Shown: one piece after another, positions 24,279 through 34,024 of the stretch
Layout: each line of letters opens with the position of its first letter
Numbering within the stretch: position 1 is the stretch's first letter
NCBI GenBank assembly: GCA_023376005.1
Contig: CM042141.1
Span: forward strand, 91,743,530 to 91,807,529
Reading direction: 5' to 3'
DNA: 64,000 bases
Origin: Doryteuthis pealeii
Taxonomy: Eukaryota > Mollusca > Cephalopoda > Myopsida > Loliginidae
The notes under the pieces: generated by a model
Database searches by the model: none
What the model was told of the DNA's origin: nothing
The model's input: the letters and a program-made list of their open reading frames with translations, nothing else
Position numbers and translations under genes: made by a program

Positions 24279-24280
<2 letters not shown>
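24117..24280. repeat. inverted repeat with perfect 32-bp core arms
   Basis: Core arms 24163-24194 and 24206-24237 are perfect reverse complements (ending ...AGAAACTCAATAT / ATATTGAGTTTCT...) around an 11-nt loop. Weaker pairing extends outward to ACTTTCAAAGAAAGAAAG and CTTTCTTTGAAAGT. Its left outer arm overlaps the edge of family E. Confidence 0.85.
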
Positions 24281-24329
<49 letters not shown>

Positions 24330-24511
24330 ATAGGAGAGATAGATAGATAGATAGAAGATAGAGAGAGAGAGAGAGTGAGTATGTGTGAGAGACAGACGCA
24401 CAAAACATACAACGAGTTGAATTCAGAGAGAGATGGACTGATAAATGAGCAGTGAGATGTAGAGGAAGGGTGAAGGTTGTTGTGTGGAGGGAGTGAGTGT
24501 GTATGTGTGTA

Positions 24512-24591
<80 letters not shown>

Positions 24592-24594
24592 GAG
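24281..24594. repeat. microsatellite cluster (TA, GATA, TG, GA)
   Basis: TA run, short GATA and GAGA runs to about 24375, a non-repetitive interval, then TG repeats (about 24493-24548) joined to GA repeats (about 24549-24590). Confidence 0.9.
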
Positions 24595-24632
24595 CTGTGC
24601 TGTCGGCATACCTTGATGATGATGGTGAGGCT
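24595..24632 (+). mobile_element. RTE-like LINE 3' terminus
   Basis: GTGCTGTCGGCATACCTTGA followed by TGATGATGGTG repeats the end of the LINE copy at 23350-23380 (last codons, stop and TGATGATGATGG tail). Confidence 0.6.
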
Positions 24633-24954
24633 GAAGTCAATGTCTCTTGTGTTAAAGGAAGAGAAAGTTGTGAATAAGTTACGCTTTACAATACCATGAA
24701 ACATTATTCCATCTTGAACAGAAAATCCAGTTAAGAGCGGGAAATTATTAATTTGCAAGATTCTACCAACCAAACCATCACTTGATGCCTGACTTTTCGC
24801 AGTTGACAAGTCTGGATTGATTGCTCATTTCAAAGTTTTGGATAGTGCGAACAAAATACTACCAAGCAAGTAATTTGAAAAAAAACTTTTCACTAAAATA
24901 AGACCATCTAGGATTTTACATTTCCTAAAAGAAGTGGGATTGTACTAAAAAATA
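24633..24954. other. unassigned stretch
   Basis: No repeat family or gene was recognised. Confidence 0.5.
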
Positions 24955-25295
24955 TGAGTAATTTAACAATAATTAAAATCTATACATATACATATTTTCT
25001 TTCTACCAAACTACCGCTACGAAGCCAAAACTTATTTGGTATTAAATGACCCACCGAGGTTGATATGCCGTAAAACAAACCAAACCAACTAAACTGTGTA
25101 TCTCTCTATTTCTCCATTTGTAGGTGAAGGGAGTCATGTCATCTCTGGATTTGCAATATGAGTAATTGAACAATAGTTAAAATCTATACATATATACATT
25201 TGTTTTCTACCAAACTAACGCTACAAATCCAAAACTTAGTTGGCATTAAATGACCCACCGAGTTTGATATGCCGAAAAACAAAACAAACCAAACT
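24955..25295 (+). mobile_element. family A tail region, tandemly duplicated
   Basis: Two direct copies about 205 bp apart (24955-25095 and 25158-25295). Each has AAAATCTATACATAT, CCAAAACTTA.TTGG, AAATGACCCACCGAG, TGATATGCCG.AAAAC and an AAACCAAAC-type 3' tail. The second copy belongs to the segment repeated at 63333 onward. Confidence 0.65.
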
Positions 25296-25506
25296 AAACC
25301 AACACGCCATCTTGTCTTGGTTTTATGCAAGAATATGATGTTTCATTGTCAACAGTGGATGTCCCTTATGAACATCTATCTGCAAAGATGTCTCGGTCTT
25401 TTCGAGGAGCTTGACCAGTGCTGCTTTTTGCAGGATCCCTCTTGTAGGTTCCCTTTAGTAGCTTCCGGTTCCCTTTAGTAGCTTCCGGTTCCCTTTAGTA
25501 GCTTTA
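25296..25506 (+). repeat. segment with a 20-bp triplicate
   Basis: GGTTCCCTTTAGTAGCTTCC is repeated three times at about 25447-25506. The whole interval recurs at about 63575-63790 with many small insertions. Confidence 0.75.
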
Positions 25507-25806
25507 GTGGAGGTGCTAATGGGGTAATGGTTATCATTGAGGGAAATGGACACGGCAAATCGAATTCAAATCCTGAACGAGGCTGTTTGTTCTTTTTTTT
25601 TTACATAGCATTAATACACTAGGAAAACATATGATCCAACGGTTCTCCCTCTAGCTATGGGTAAATTGTATGGTAGACAGGGCAATTTAATCTTGGTATG
25701 GCAACAGGTCTAAGAGAAGGAAAACTATGACTTCAAATCTGTTAAACTCCGTTTGAAAAACTTGTATCGCACCATCTCGCACGGAAGGGGTTGGTAAATA
25801 CATATA
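25507..25806 (+). mobile_element. SINE B, near full length
   Basis: tRNA-like head GCTAATGGGGTAATGGTTAT and B-box-like AATTCAAATCCTG. The body has CTCCCTCTAGCTATGGGTAA, ATCTTGGTATGGCAACAGGT and TCTAAGAGAAGGAAAACTAT. The 3' end is GGAAGGGGTTGGTAAATACA. Confidence 0.8.
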
Positions 25807-26210
25807 GTAGCCTATCAGATGAAGTTGTGATAGTCAGAACGAGAGATAAAGATTCTGGGGACACCAAATTAAAAGTAGCTGGCATCGATGCCACAAATGG
25901 AGGGGAATTTATTGGGGAATTGCATGTGGCAGAACAATACACACAAGGCAAATAACCTTTATTGGGACGACAATATTCGGGCGGTCAGACTTTTCAGTTA
26001 CTTTTCAGGCTGTTGGATTATATTTATATTTATTTGATAAATAAAATCGCCAATTCTATATATAGACTTTTCCAGCGAGAGCAACAACTGTAACTTCCGG
26101 TAAAAGTAGCCAATAAGGAAGCATGGCAAAGACATTTAAGATCATTCATTCTTCGTAAGGTCAACCAAGGAAAGACTGCTGATAGGTGAAATAAGCACCA
26201 GTGATGTATT
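25807..26210. other. unassigned stretch
   Basis: Short open frames only. No gene or repeat was recognised. Confidence 0.45.
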
Positions 26211-26211
26211 A

Positions 26212-26247
<36 letters not shown>

Positions 26248-26282
26248 CACAACACTATATATATATATATATATAATATATG
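26211..26282. repeat. (CA)n then (TA)n microsatellite
   Basis: CA then TA repeats at the left border of an inverted repeat. Confidence 0.95.
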
Positions 26283-26313
26283 AAAGGTAAAATGGATATG
26301 AATCCGACAACAT

Positions 26314-26979
26314 GTGTAGAGAGTTTGTAGAAAAAACAACAAGATGTTAAAAGTTTTGCTGACAGAAATCTGTTTCGACCTTATGAAGATGTCTTTATCA
26401 AAGCAACATTGTAAACGGAAAAACGAAATAAATATATCATTAATCACGAGGCACAGAACGCTCTCGATCAGTACCGGAATTTTCAAAAATTTTCATACTG
26501 TCCACAGAAAAAAACAAAATTGGAATTATTTAAATTATATCACCGGAGGCTCAAATTTCGAATATAATAAGGATCCCGACACTATGAATTTGTCATCATT
26601 ACAGATTCCTGAAATTTTCCATCTTCATCTATTGTACTGTTGGACTTATTATACTTTTTAAAACTTTCTTTTGTAACAGGAACATTTTCCTGAACTTTTT
26701 TATATTTATATGCAAACTCTTTTGAGCTTTTGTAATGATAAAAATGCTTATAATTTTTAAAAATAAAATTTATTTTATTTTTAACATAAAATACGCATTT
26801 TAAAATTTTTTTGAAAGTTCCGGTACTGATCGAGAGCGTTCTGTGCCTTATGATTAATGATATATTTATTTCGTCTTTCCGTTTACAATGTTGCTTTGAT
26901 AAAGGCCTCTTCATATGGTCGAAACAGATTTCTGTCAGCAAAACTTTTAACATCTTGTTGTTTTTTCTACAAACTTTCT

Positions 26980-26985
<6 letters not shown>
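26314..26985. mobile_element. inverted repeat pair, about 180-bp arms and 300-bp spacer
   Basis: Arms 26314-26495 and 26797-26985 are close reverse complements; for example ATGTTAAAAGTTTTGCTGAC pairs with GTCAGCAAAACTTTTAACAT, and GATCAGTACCGGAA with TTCCGGTACTGATC. Microsatellites flank both outer ends. The short open frames on opposite strands that look like paralogs are just the two arms. No transposase was found. Confidence 0.85.

Positions 26986-27053
<68 letters not shown>
26983..27053. repeat. (CA)n-(TA)n-(TG)n microsatellite
   Basis: CA, TA and TG runs in succession, so the block is nearly self-complementary. Confidence 0.95.
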
Positions 27054-27283
27054 ATAAAGACCTGCACATGGTAAAACCTTTTTTTAACGATTAAAGGGAA
27101 TTAAATGCAACAATGGTTGATCAAAATAATACTTCCCTGAAATTGAATTCTTTGCTATGGTTTCAGTCGAATTTATTGCATAGAGTAACAACAGTTCTCA
27201 AGACCTCTTGCAGATAATGTGTGGCTTGCAGGCTATATGTTGTTAAATATTTTTACATTAAAAAATTGGTAGTATTATTATAA
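27054..27283. other. unassigned stretch
   Basis: Nothing recognised. Confidence 0.5.
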
Positions 27284-27314
<31 letters not shown>

Positions 27315-27338
27315 CTTCTTCTTCTTCTTCTTCTTCTT
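27284..27338. repeat. (CTT)n microsatellite
   Basis: Pure CTT trinucleotides. Confidence 0.95.
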
Positions 27339-27560
27339 GAGCATTTACAAGGGACCTGTGTCCAGTAGCTTCGGCCCTGGACCGGTTAAGTAATTAACGG
27401 CGTAGATCCCAGGGTCTATCCCCCAGGCAACAGAGGCAGGGCTGAGTTTATTGCCCAGTGCCTGAGGTGCCCCCTTGTGGGGGAATGCCGACGGGATCAA
27501 CGCAGTTTTTGCATCCACCATTCCATGAGTTTTGGCTCATGCGTGGTCCCTCATTAAAAA
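27339..27560 (-). mobile_element. candidate SINE-like GC-rich insert
   Basis: A GC-richer block (GGACCTGTGTCCAGTAGC, GGCCCTGGACCGGTTAAG, TGCCCAGTGCCTGAGGTG) starts directly at the (CTT)n tract. A GAA-type tail on the minus strand would fit a retroposon on that strand. It is seen only once here. Confidence 0.3.
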
Positions 27561-28085
27561 AGACATTGTATCATACATAGGATGCGCAGTAAATACTCTT
27601 ATACAGTTTCAAGTAACAAATGAAAATAAACCCTTAGTAAACTATTATAACTTCAAGTAACTTAATACAAATAATCTGCTCACGGTTTTATGGTTTCAAG
27701 TATTCCTATCTAATAATAATTTGTGAGCAATTATATGATTTCAAGCATATCCAACCCATTCGCCATGATTTCGTATCAAGGTCATTTTTTCAGCGAAGTG
27801 TTATTAGTTTGAATTCAGATTCTCCATCCTCCTAAACCAATTGCGATAAGAAGGCTATAGAACTGTTTGCCATATTTACCCATAACTTGGGGAGAAGTGA
27901 TGAGTTCATGCCTTTCCCAATGGCTTTAAACGATGGTTCGTCCAGATTTTGAACTCAGCTTTGAAAGTGAACGTAATAGAGCGACTGAAGTTCGAACTCG
28001 CTTACTACGATGTCGCAGTTCAGCACGTTAGCCACGGGGATCGCCCCTTCATTTTTCTATTCTCGTTTTGTTTCTAATTCACTTC
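27561..28085. other. unassigned stretch
   Basis: AT-rich. A SINE-like phrase (GTTCGAACTCGC, CACGTTAGCCACGG) near 27991-28040 may be a degraded tRNA-like head on the minus strand. Confidence 0.35.
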
Positions 28086-29175
28086 CTTTTCTACTTAACA
28101 CAATTCACTTTCGTCCTTCCTTTCTTCCTTCCTTCCTTCCTTCCTTCATTCCTTCATTCCTTTATTTTTCTTTTCTCTCTCTTCTTATTTCTAACTCTTC
28201 TTTTCCGCCTACCTTTTCATTCGTAACATTTTTTTGTTTATATATTTCCCGGTTTATTTTTTTTATCTTCTTTTTTTTCATCTTTTTCTTCATCATCTTA
28301 TCTTTGCAGCATCCTATTTCCTTTCTTTCTTTTTCCTCTTCGTTCTTATTCTTCCTTTGTGTGCAGCCGATGTCTTTTCATCACACCTTCATAGTTAGTT
28401 TCTTCTTTCTTTCATTCCCTCCACTTCCTCCCTTCTTTCTTTGCTCCCACCATCTCCCTTTCTTCCTTCCTTCCTTCCTTTTTTTACCTTCCCTCCCTTC
28501 CTTCCTTCTTTCCTCCCCCTCCTTCCTCTCTCCTCTCGTTCATTCTTTTCTTCCTTCCATTCACCCTTCCTTCACTCGTCCGCCGTTCGTTCCTTCTTTC
28601 TTTCTTTCTTTTCCTCCCTCCCTTCTTTCTTCCCTTCTTCCCATCCTTCGTTCCTTCCTCCCTCCCTTCCTTTTTTTCTTCTTTCTTCCCTCCGCCTTCG
28701 CCCGTTCATCCGTCCGTTCGTTGCTACCCCACTTTGTTCCTCCCTTCGTTCGTTCGTTCCTCCATTCGTTCCTTCCTTTATTCATTCCTTCTTCCCTCCC
28801 TTTGTTTGTACGTATATTCCTTCCCTACTTCTTTCCTCCCATCCTTCCCTCCATTCATCTTTTCGTTGCTTCTTTCATTCGTTCCTTTATTCCTTCGTTC
28901 TTTCCTCCTTTTCTTCGTTCCTTCGTTCCTCCTTCCCTTTTTCCTTCCTTCCTTCTAACCCCTTCCTTCCTTCCTTTCTTCCTTTCTTCCTTTATTTCCC
29001 TTTTCCTCCTTTTTTCCATCCATTCATACTTCCTTCCTTCCTTCCTCCCTTCCTTCGTTAATTCATTCGTTCGCTGGTTCCTCACTCCACCCCTTCGTTA
29101 ATTCATTCGTTCGTTCGTTCCCCTCCACCCCTTCCTTCCTTCCTTCCTTCCTTCCTTCCTTCCTCCCTTCCTTCC
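28086..29175. repeat. 1.1-kb (TTCC)n/(CTTT)n pyrimidine tract
   Basis: Almost all pyrimidine on the + strand, with TTCC, CTTT and TTCG variants. It ends in a purer CCTT run at about 29130-29175. The 363-codon Phe/Ser/Pro-rich open frame and its overlapping frames on both strands are by-products. Confidence 0.95.
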
Positions 29176-29621
29176 TTTGTTCTTACACCTACTACCGGAT
29201 TCTGACCGAATAATTTACATTTACCACAAACCTTTCCTTTCTCATCTTTTCGTCTCGGATCAAAATGTTCTCTCAACAAACAGCATAATTCCCCACCACT
29301 TCCTGCAACATACTTGTCCTCTCGCCCCTGACATTTTATTTTCAGAGTTGTGTATCTTAATTCTAACACATTTTGATGCACGAATGATCAAGATCGCCAT
29401 TTTGGCGATAGAAAACCGGAAGTAACACTGGCGGGAAAAAATGGATGTAACGCTTGTTGAACGAATTTCAGAAATAATTGAAATTGCCATAGGAGTGGTG
29501 CGAGGCGCCATTGGCATAAACAAAACATAAACATACAGTTATCTTTAAAATTAGTAGCACGGTCTAATTTTATTCCAATTATTAGAAATAATTATCGATA
29601 TAATCAAGTAGTAAAGATATC
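29176..29621. other. unassigned stretch
   Basis: No gene or repeat was recognised. Confidence 0.5.
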
Positions 29622-29738
29622 CTGTAAAACAGCGGTGCCCAGCCTTTTTTGCGCCACGGACCAGTTTCATCTAAGACAATATTTTCACGAACCGGCCTTC
29701 ATATGCTCCGGCTTACATTTGCTCGATAATCGTTAATG

Positions 29739-29772
29739 GTTTGGTTGGTTGGGTTTTACGGCATGTCAAAGT
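29739..29772 (-). mobile_element. family A tail inside the hAT-like element
   Basis: GGTTTGGTTGGTTGGGTTTT followed by ACGGCATGTCAAAG is the 3' end of family A, reversed. Its position implies insertion after the hAT-like element. Confidence 0.6.
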
Positions 29773-30104
29773 TAATGACGTAATCTAATAATAAATCATC
29801 CACAGTGATCTTATGTAAAATGCAAACATCAACAGACAATAAACAACATTTTGTTTATAAATTAATAATCAATAGCATTTCTGTAAATGAAAATATTTAT
29901 TTTTAGAACGAAAATCCTTTCTAATAAGAAATAATTATAATAAAAAAAACTCGATTCAAGTGACAATACTGATCATTTCTATATAAAAGAATGAACAAGT
30001 GAATCAAATAATAATAATGACAATTAGTGAGAGGCTTGAGCTAGTTTCTCTGCAGCGATCCGATCCCATCTCGGGAGACAGTGACACAAATTCAAACGTT
30101 CTGT

Positions 30105-30170
30105 GCGGCCCGGTACCTAATGGCCCGCGGCCCGGTACCTAATGGCCCGCGGCCCGGTACCTAATGGCCC
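30105..30170. repeat. 22-bp triplicate in the hAT-like terminus
   Basis: The unit GCGGCCCGGTACCTAATGGC (plus CC) occurs three times exactly, inside the right subterminal region. Confidence 0.9.
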
Positions 30171-30214
30171 GGTACTGGGTCGCGACCCGGTTGTTGGGTA
30201 CCGCTTCTGTAAAA

Positions 30215-30403
30215 CAGAGCGAGATATAGCCACAAAGTAAATAATCACCATTCCCGTGTTTTTATGTAACATCAACAAACAGTTTCTGCAAGCGCGTAAT
30301 GACATCAACGACCGAAAGTAAACGTGTTTTTAAAAGATCACAAACTGGACTAAAAACAAAACTCTTAAGATGAACGGATTTTTATAATTTCTTCTCTTTT
30401 TTT
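30215..30403. other. unassigned stretch
   Basis: Nothing recognised. Confidence 0.5.
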
Positions 30404-30555
30404 TAATACCCTGTCCGGTGGCAAAAGCTGCTTGGTAGCGCTGGGAGTGGCAGTCCCGCCTTGATCTACCGAAACTGTGTTATCGCTTCTGGCTGGCGGC
30501 TGATGAGAGCAGGGTATCACACGTGCTATCACACGTTGTATGAGGGAAAAATATG
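30404..30555 (+). mobile_element. SINE I copy
   Basis: Direct-orientation match to the inverted copy at 15002-15165: CCTGTCCGGTGGCAAAAGC, GAGTGGCAGTCCCGCCTTGA, CCGAAACTGTGTTA, GGCTGATGAG and CACACGTTGTATGAGGG, with an A-rich end. Confidence 0.75.
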
Positions 30556-30689
30556 ATCATGAATTTTAAATATTCAGTTTTAAATAATTGTAAATCTATA
30601 ATATTTAATGATAAATGTATAATGTTCTACTATAAATAATAATAAGTCGGTGGTCCTATTGTCGGAATCAGCCGGACACTAGGGAGTTT

Positions 30690-30838
30690 GTTTTTGAGTC
30701 TAAGGTATAGCTCCCCACTTTATCACACTGTTCCAAGCTGTTCTGATCATGAGATGAGTTAGCGAGGGCCGGTATCGAACCCGAAAACTTGTGGTTCCAA
30801 GGTTGATGTTTTACCGATTAATCTAAGCCGGCACATAT
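30690..30838 (-). mobile_element. SINE D copy
   Basis: Reversed tRNA-like head: GAGGGCCGGTATCGAACCC is the B-box region, and ACCGATTAATCTAAGCCGGC the A-box region. Part of the body lies upstream. Confidence 0.7.
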
Positions 30839-31444
30839 TGAACCATTTCGTTGTAAATATTTTGTACGTTTTATTTGTATTTAAAGAAAAAAAAAAGAAT
30901 TTTGATCGTAATTAAGTTAGAAATATAAATTACAAGAATCGGCTACTCGGCGTCGCCTAGGTAGAGTGTGGGGATACAAAAAAGTTAGCCCATTGTTACT
31001 GAATCACGAGTTGGATCCTCGCAAGATGTCCCATTTAAAATCCCTATGTAAAAAAAGAAGACCTTGCATTGATCCAATCTGGTGGGACGTCAGAAAAAAG
31101 TGCACAGACACTGGGAAAAGAAAAGTTAATGTCTCCTTTTTAAAATACAAAAAAAGATTCCATGCTTTTACTAGTTAAATGTTTTTCGCTTTTCAAATCT
31201 TCATAATTTTTATACAAAAAGCAAGAACCGGTGATATTTAATGTGTATATATATTTACTCTGTCGTTAATAGTTTTATTTTCGTAGTTTCCTCCGGACAT
31301 ACATACATACACACCAACTGCCTTTTATATATGAATAGAAGATTATATTCAAAAATAATTAAGTACAAAAAAGTGTTTATTTTACTTGAAATACAGAGAA
31401 ATCAAACATCAAGAATAAGTGGCATTAGTTTTATCACATTATTC
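30839..31444. other. unassigned AT-rich stretch
   Basis: Includes the phrase AACCGG..GTTGGATCCTCGCAAG-like near 31005, possibly a SINE remnant. No gene was recognised. Confidence 0.4.
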
Positions 31445-31965
31445 TGATAGTGTATCAATGGTCATAAGACGGATCAGTGTCATTATATCATTTTGATACG
31501 ACTTTACATTATTGCCATAAAAATAGGATGACAACAATGCTATTAGATTATTCGGATTGAGGTTTCATGGCTATGTCAAATCACAGACATTATATCAGAT
31601 ACAACTTTCATACCAGAATGATATAATTCTAATTGGATTATTCTGATAGAACAGTTAAAGGCCGCCTTTAGTGTCTCTTAAATTGCCATATGACGAATCA
31701 GTGCCATCACAATCTTCTGATATATTTTTCGTAGACATAAAACATCAGTTGCATTATAATGCAACTGATGATACAGGTTAAATACCCGTGACATTTTCAT
31801 AGACATAGGACAACATCGATGTCATTACGTTATCCTAATGCAACTTCTATGATCATAAGACGCTTATCAGTGTCATTACATCATGATGATGTAACTTACG
31901 TAGTCATAATCTGATAGAAAATCCATAGGCATAGGACGAATCAGTGCCATCAATGGCGTATCCAA
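31445..31965. repeat. degenerate tandem or dispersed motif array
   Basis: A phrase like CATA.GACGAATCAGTGTCAT recurs in diverged form at about 31458, 31695, 31810, 31855 and 31930, each followed by a TTATATCATTCTGATA-like phrase. This reads as an old tandem array with a unit of tens of bases. A perfect palindrome, CATCAGTTGCATTATAATGC plus AACTGATG, sits at about 31743-31770. Confidence 0.55.
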
Positions 31966-32065
31966 TAGAAAACATTGCCGAATATATGCCTTGAATAGCA
32001 TAATGGCGTACCGAATACAGGATATCACCGACGATATTGTCTAAAAGTGATTAAGTAAAAAAAAA

Positions 32066-32612
32066 CGACAATCCTTAACTATTTCCTCGTAAATTCCTAC
32101 CATAAAATAACTGAACCCTCATTTTATGTCCGTGTTTTTGCAATAAATGTTTTATTTTTCTTGCACCCGTTATTTTACAATACTAAATATATTTTCTTTA
32201 TCTATTTTGATATTCACTTCAATGTGTATATTCTAGTTTTAAAGTGGGGGCTCATTTTGTTGTTATTTCTTTCCTTATTTTTTTTTTTTTGGCTTTGGTA
32301 CTCTAAAATAGAAACGTCAGATTTTAATCATCGTCGACGAAAAAACAAAATTTCGGTCATAAAAGGAGGATCCAATTTATGCCTAAATTGTAAAACGAGA
32401 CCCCACTTTAAAACTAACCATTCTCACAAAATAAAAACTTTTAGAATATACACATTGAAGTGAATATTAAAATAAATAAATAAAATATATTTAGTATTGT
32501 AAAATAACGGGTGCAAGAAAAATAAAATATTTATTGAAAAACACGGACATAAAATGAGGGTTCAGTTCATTTTATGGTAGGAATTTACGAGGAACAAGTT
32601 AGGGATTACCAA
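32066..32612. mobile_element. foldback element, about 200-bp arms
   Basis: Left arm about 32066-32275 and right arm about 32383-32612 are close reverse complements; for example TCCTCGTAAATTCCTACCAT pairs with ATGGTAGGAATTTACGAGGA, and TTGCACCCGTTATTTTACAA with its complement at 32495-32514. The central loop of about 110 nt is unique and lacks coding potential. Confidence 0.85.
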
Positions 32613-33069
32613 AAAATCTAGATATCAAAGAAGACTAGTACAATGGTGTCAGAAATAAAAATACGATCACGTAGACGACTATCCATTATTATGAAAATGA
32701 AACTAGCAAGTCAATACATTTCAATGAAACAATGATATTATATATTCATTATATTCTCCTTATCTATATAAGTTCATTCAATTTTTACTCAATTCCAATC
32801 TAAAAAAGAAAAGAAAAAAAGAAAAGAAAAACCCCGAAAAACGAACAAAATTTTACAACGGGAAAGTTCAATATACCCACAAAATATATTAGGTTTCTCG
32901 GAAAATACTATATGATTTTTGTATTAACTGTTTAAATTCTGTTCTAACATTCTGCTAATAGTAATTTGGTGGAGTGACCTATTGTCGGTAACAGTCGGTG
33001 CTTGACCAGGGATATTGTTTTTGCTGAGTTAGAGTTCTAAAAGACATCCAATAATTCACAACTAGCAGG
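32613..33069. other. unassigned AT-rich stretch
   Basis: Phrases near 32960-33030 (GGTGGAGTGACCTATTGTCGG, TGACCAGGGATATTGTTTTT) resemble the body of the SINE D copy at 30650. No gene was seen. Confidence 0.4.
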
Positions 33070-33620
33070 ACCTGTGGATATACCACGGTATGATAATCTA
33101 ATTATTACAACATTTGATAGGTTTACTTGAGAGCTATTGCTAAATATTTCAATATATAAAGAGTATAATAATCTTGATTTAACTCTCTCTCACTCTTTTT
33201 TCTTTCTTTCCTTCTTTTTATCTTTTCATTATGCTCGATTGAAACAAATTAGTGTTATTTCTTTTTCCCCCTTTCTTTCTATTTTCGATTGAAACAGATT
33301 AGTGTTATCGTTTCCGCGCGATCACACCGTCTCTCTATATTTATCCTTCTTTCTTTCTATCTTTCTTATTATATTTTTTCTGGATCACAGGTTCTTTTCC
33401 TTCCCTTTCTTTCTTTAGAATAAAAATAGAATGGTCCATTATTTACCTGAAGTGACGACACCCATAAGAAATAAGAATTCGACGGATTAGCAACACCAGA
33501 TAATCATGATTTACATTTTTGCATTTCATCTTGGATAGTCTCATTTTTAACCAGAGGGTGTTACAAGATGATAATGGGTGTACAATTAAGGAAAACAAAT
33601 ATTGATATATAGATTAGATG
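33070..33620 (+). repeat. family F repeat, copy 1
   Basis: An interspersed repeat of about 550 bp, type unknown. Ordered motifs: ACCTGTGGATATACCACGG, ACAACATTTGATAGG, a pyrimidine-rich centre, CGATTGAAACA, CCGCGCGATCA, ATGGTCCATTATTTACCTGA, GCAACACCAGATAATCA, TTTGCATTTCATCTTGGA and ACCAGAGGGTGTTACAAGAT. No coding content or terminal repeats were identified. Confidence 0.75.
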
Positions 33621-33766
33621 AATTCGGAGCATTTTGGGGGAAATATCATATTAATATTTAACAGAAATTGATCTTTATATAGATGTTGTATCCAATACTT
33701 TACATTTTCCTTTGTTAAATTTTAATTTACAAATATCTTCCCAATATGAAAATTTATTTTGATCCA

Positions 33767-33912
33767 CTTGATAAGCAACACCAGATAAATAGGATTTACG
33801 TTTTTGCATTTCATCTTGGACGATAAGGATAGGTCATTTTTAACCAGAGGGTGTTGCAAGATGCTAACGATCGGAAGATTAAGGAACACGACTATTAATA
33901 TCATTAACATTA
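33767..33912 (+). repeat. family F, 3' part only
   Basis: Contains only the end of the family: GATAAGCAACACCAGATAAA, TTTGCATTTCATCTTGGACG, AACCAGAGGGTGTTGCAAGA and GGAAGATTAAGGAACACGAC. Confidence 0.7.
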
Positions 33913-34024
33913 ACATGTGCCTTACGACGTTTCGTCTAGCCGGAATTATGAAATCAGTTCGTTTTCTTTAAAAAAAATGATGCAATATCCCATGTCGTTA
34001 AAGTAGCATCTGTTTCTCGGGGTA

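Larger units (their letters stand above)
29630..30206. mobile_element. non-autonomous hAT-like DNA transposon, copy 1
   Basis: A 577-bp element flanked by perfect 8-bp duplications CTGTAAAA (29622-29629 and 30207-30214). The ends CAGCGGTGCCCAGCC and GGTTGTTGGGTACCGCTT are imperfect inverted repeats. Subterminal CCACGGACCAGTTTC and GCGGCCCGGTACC motifs are G+C-rich, unlike the AT-rich middle. An 8-bp duplication with CAG-type ends is the hAT signature. No transposase is encoded. Confidence 0.85.

Noticed and set aside
27991..28040. tRNA gene near the left edge of the pyrimidine tract
   Set aside because: Only a B-box-like word is visible, with no D-arm at suitable distance.
28010..29101. A 363-codon Phe/Pro/Ser-rich frame
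   Set aside because: Lies within a TTCC pyrimidine tract, overlaps other open frames in both strands, and has no domain.
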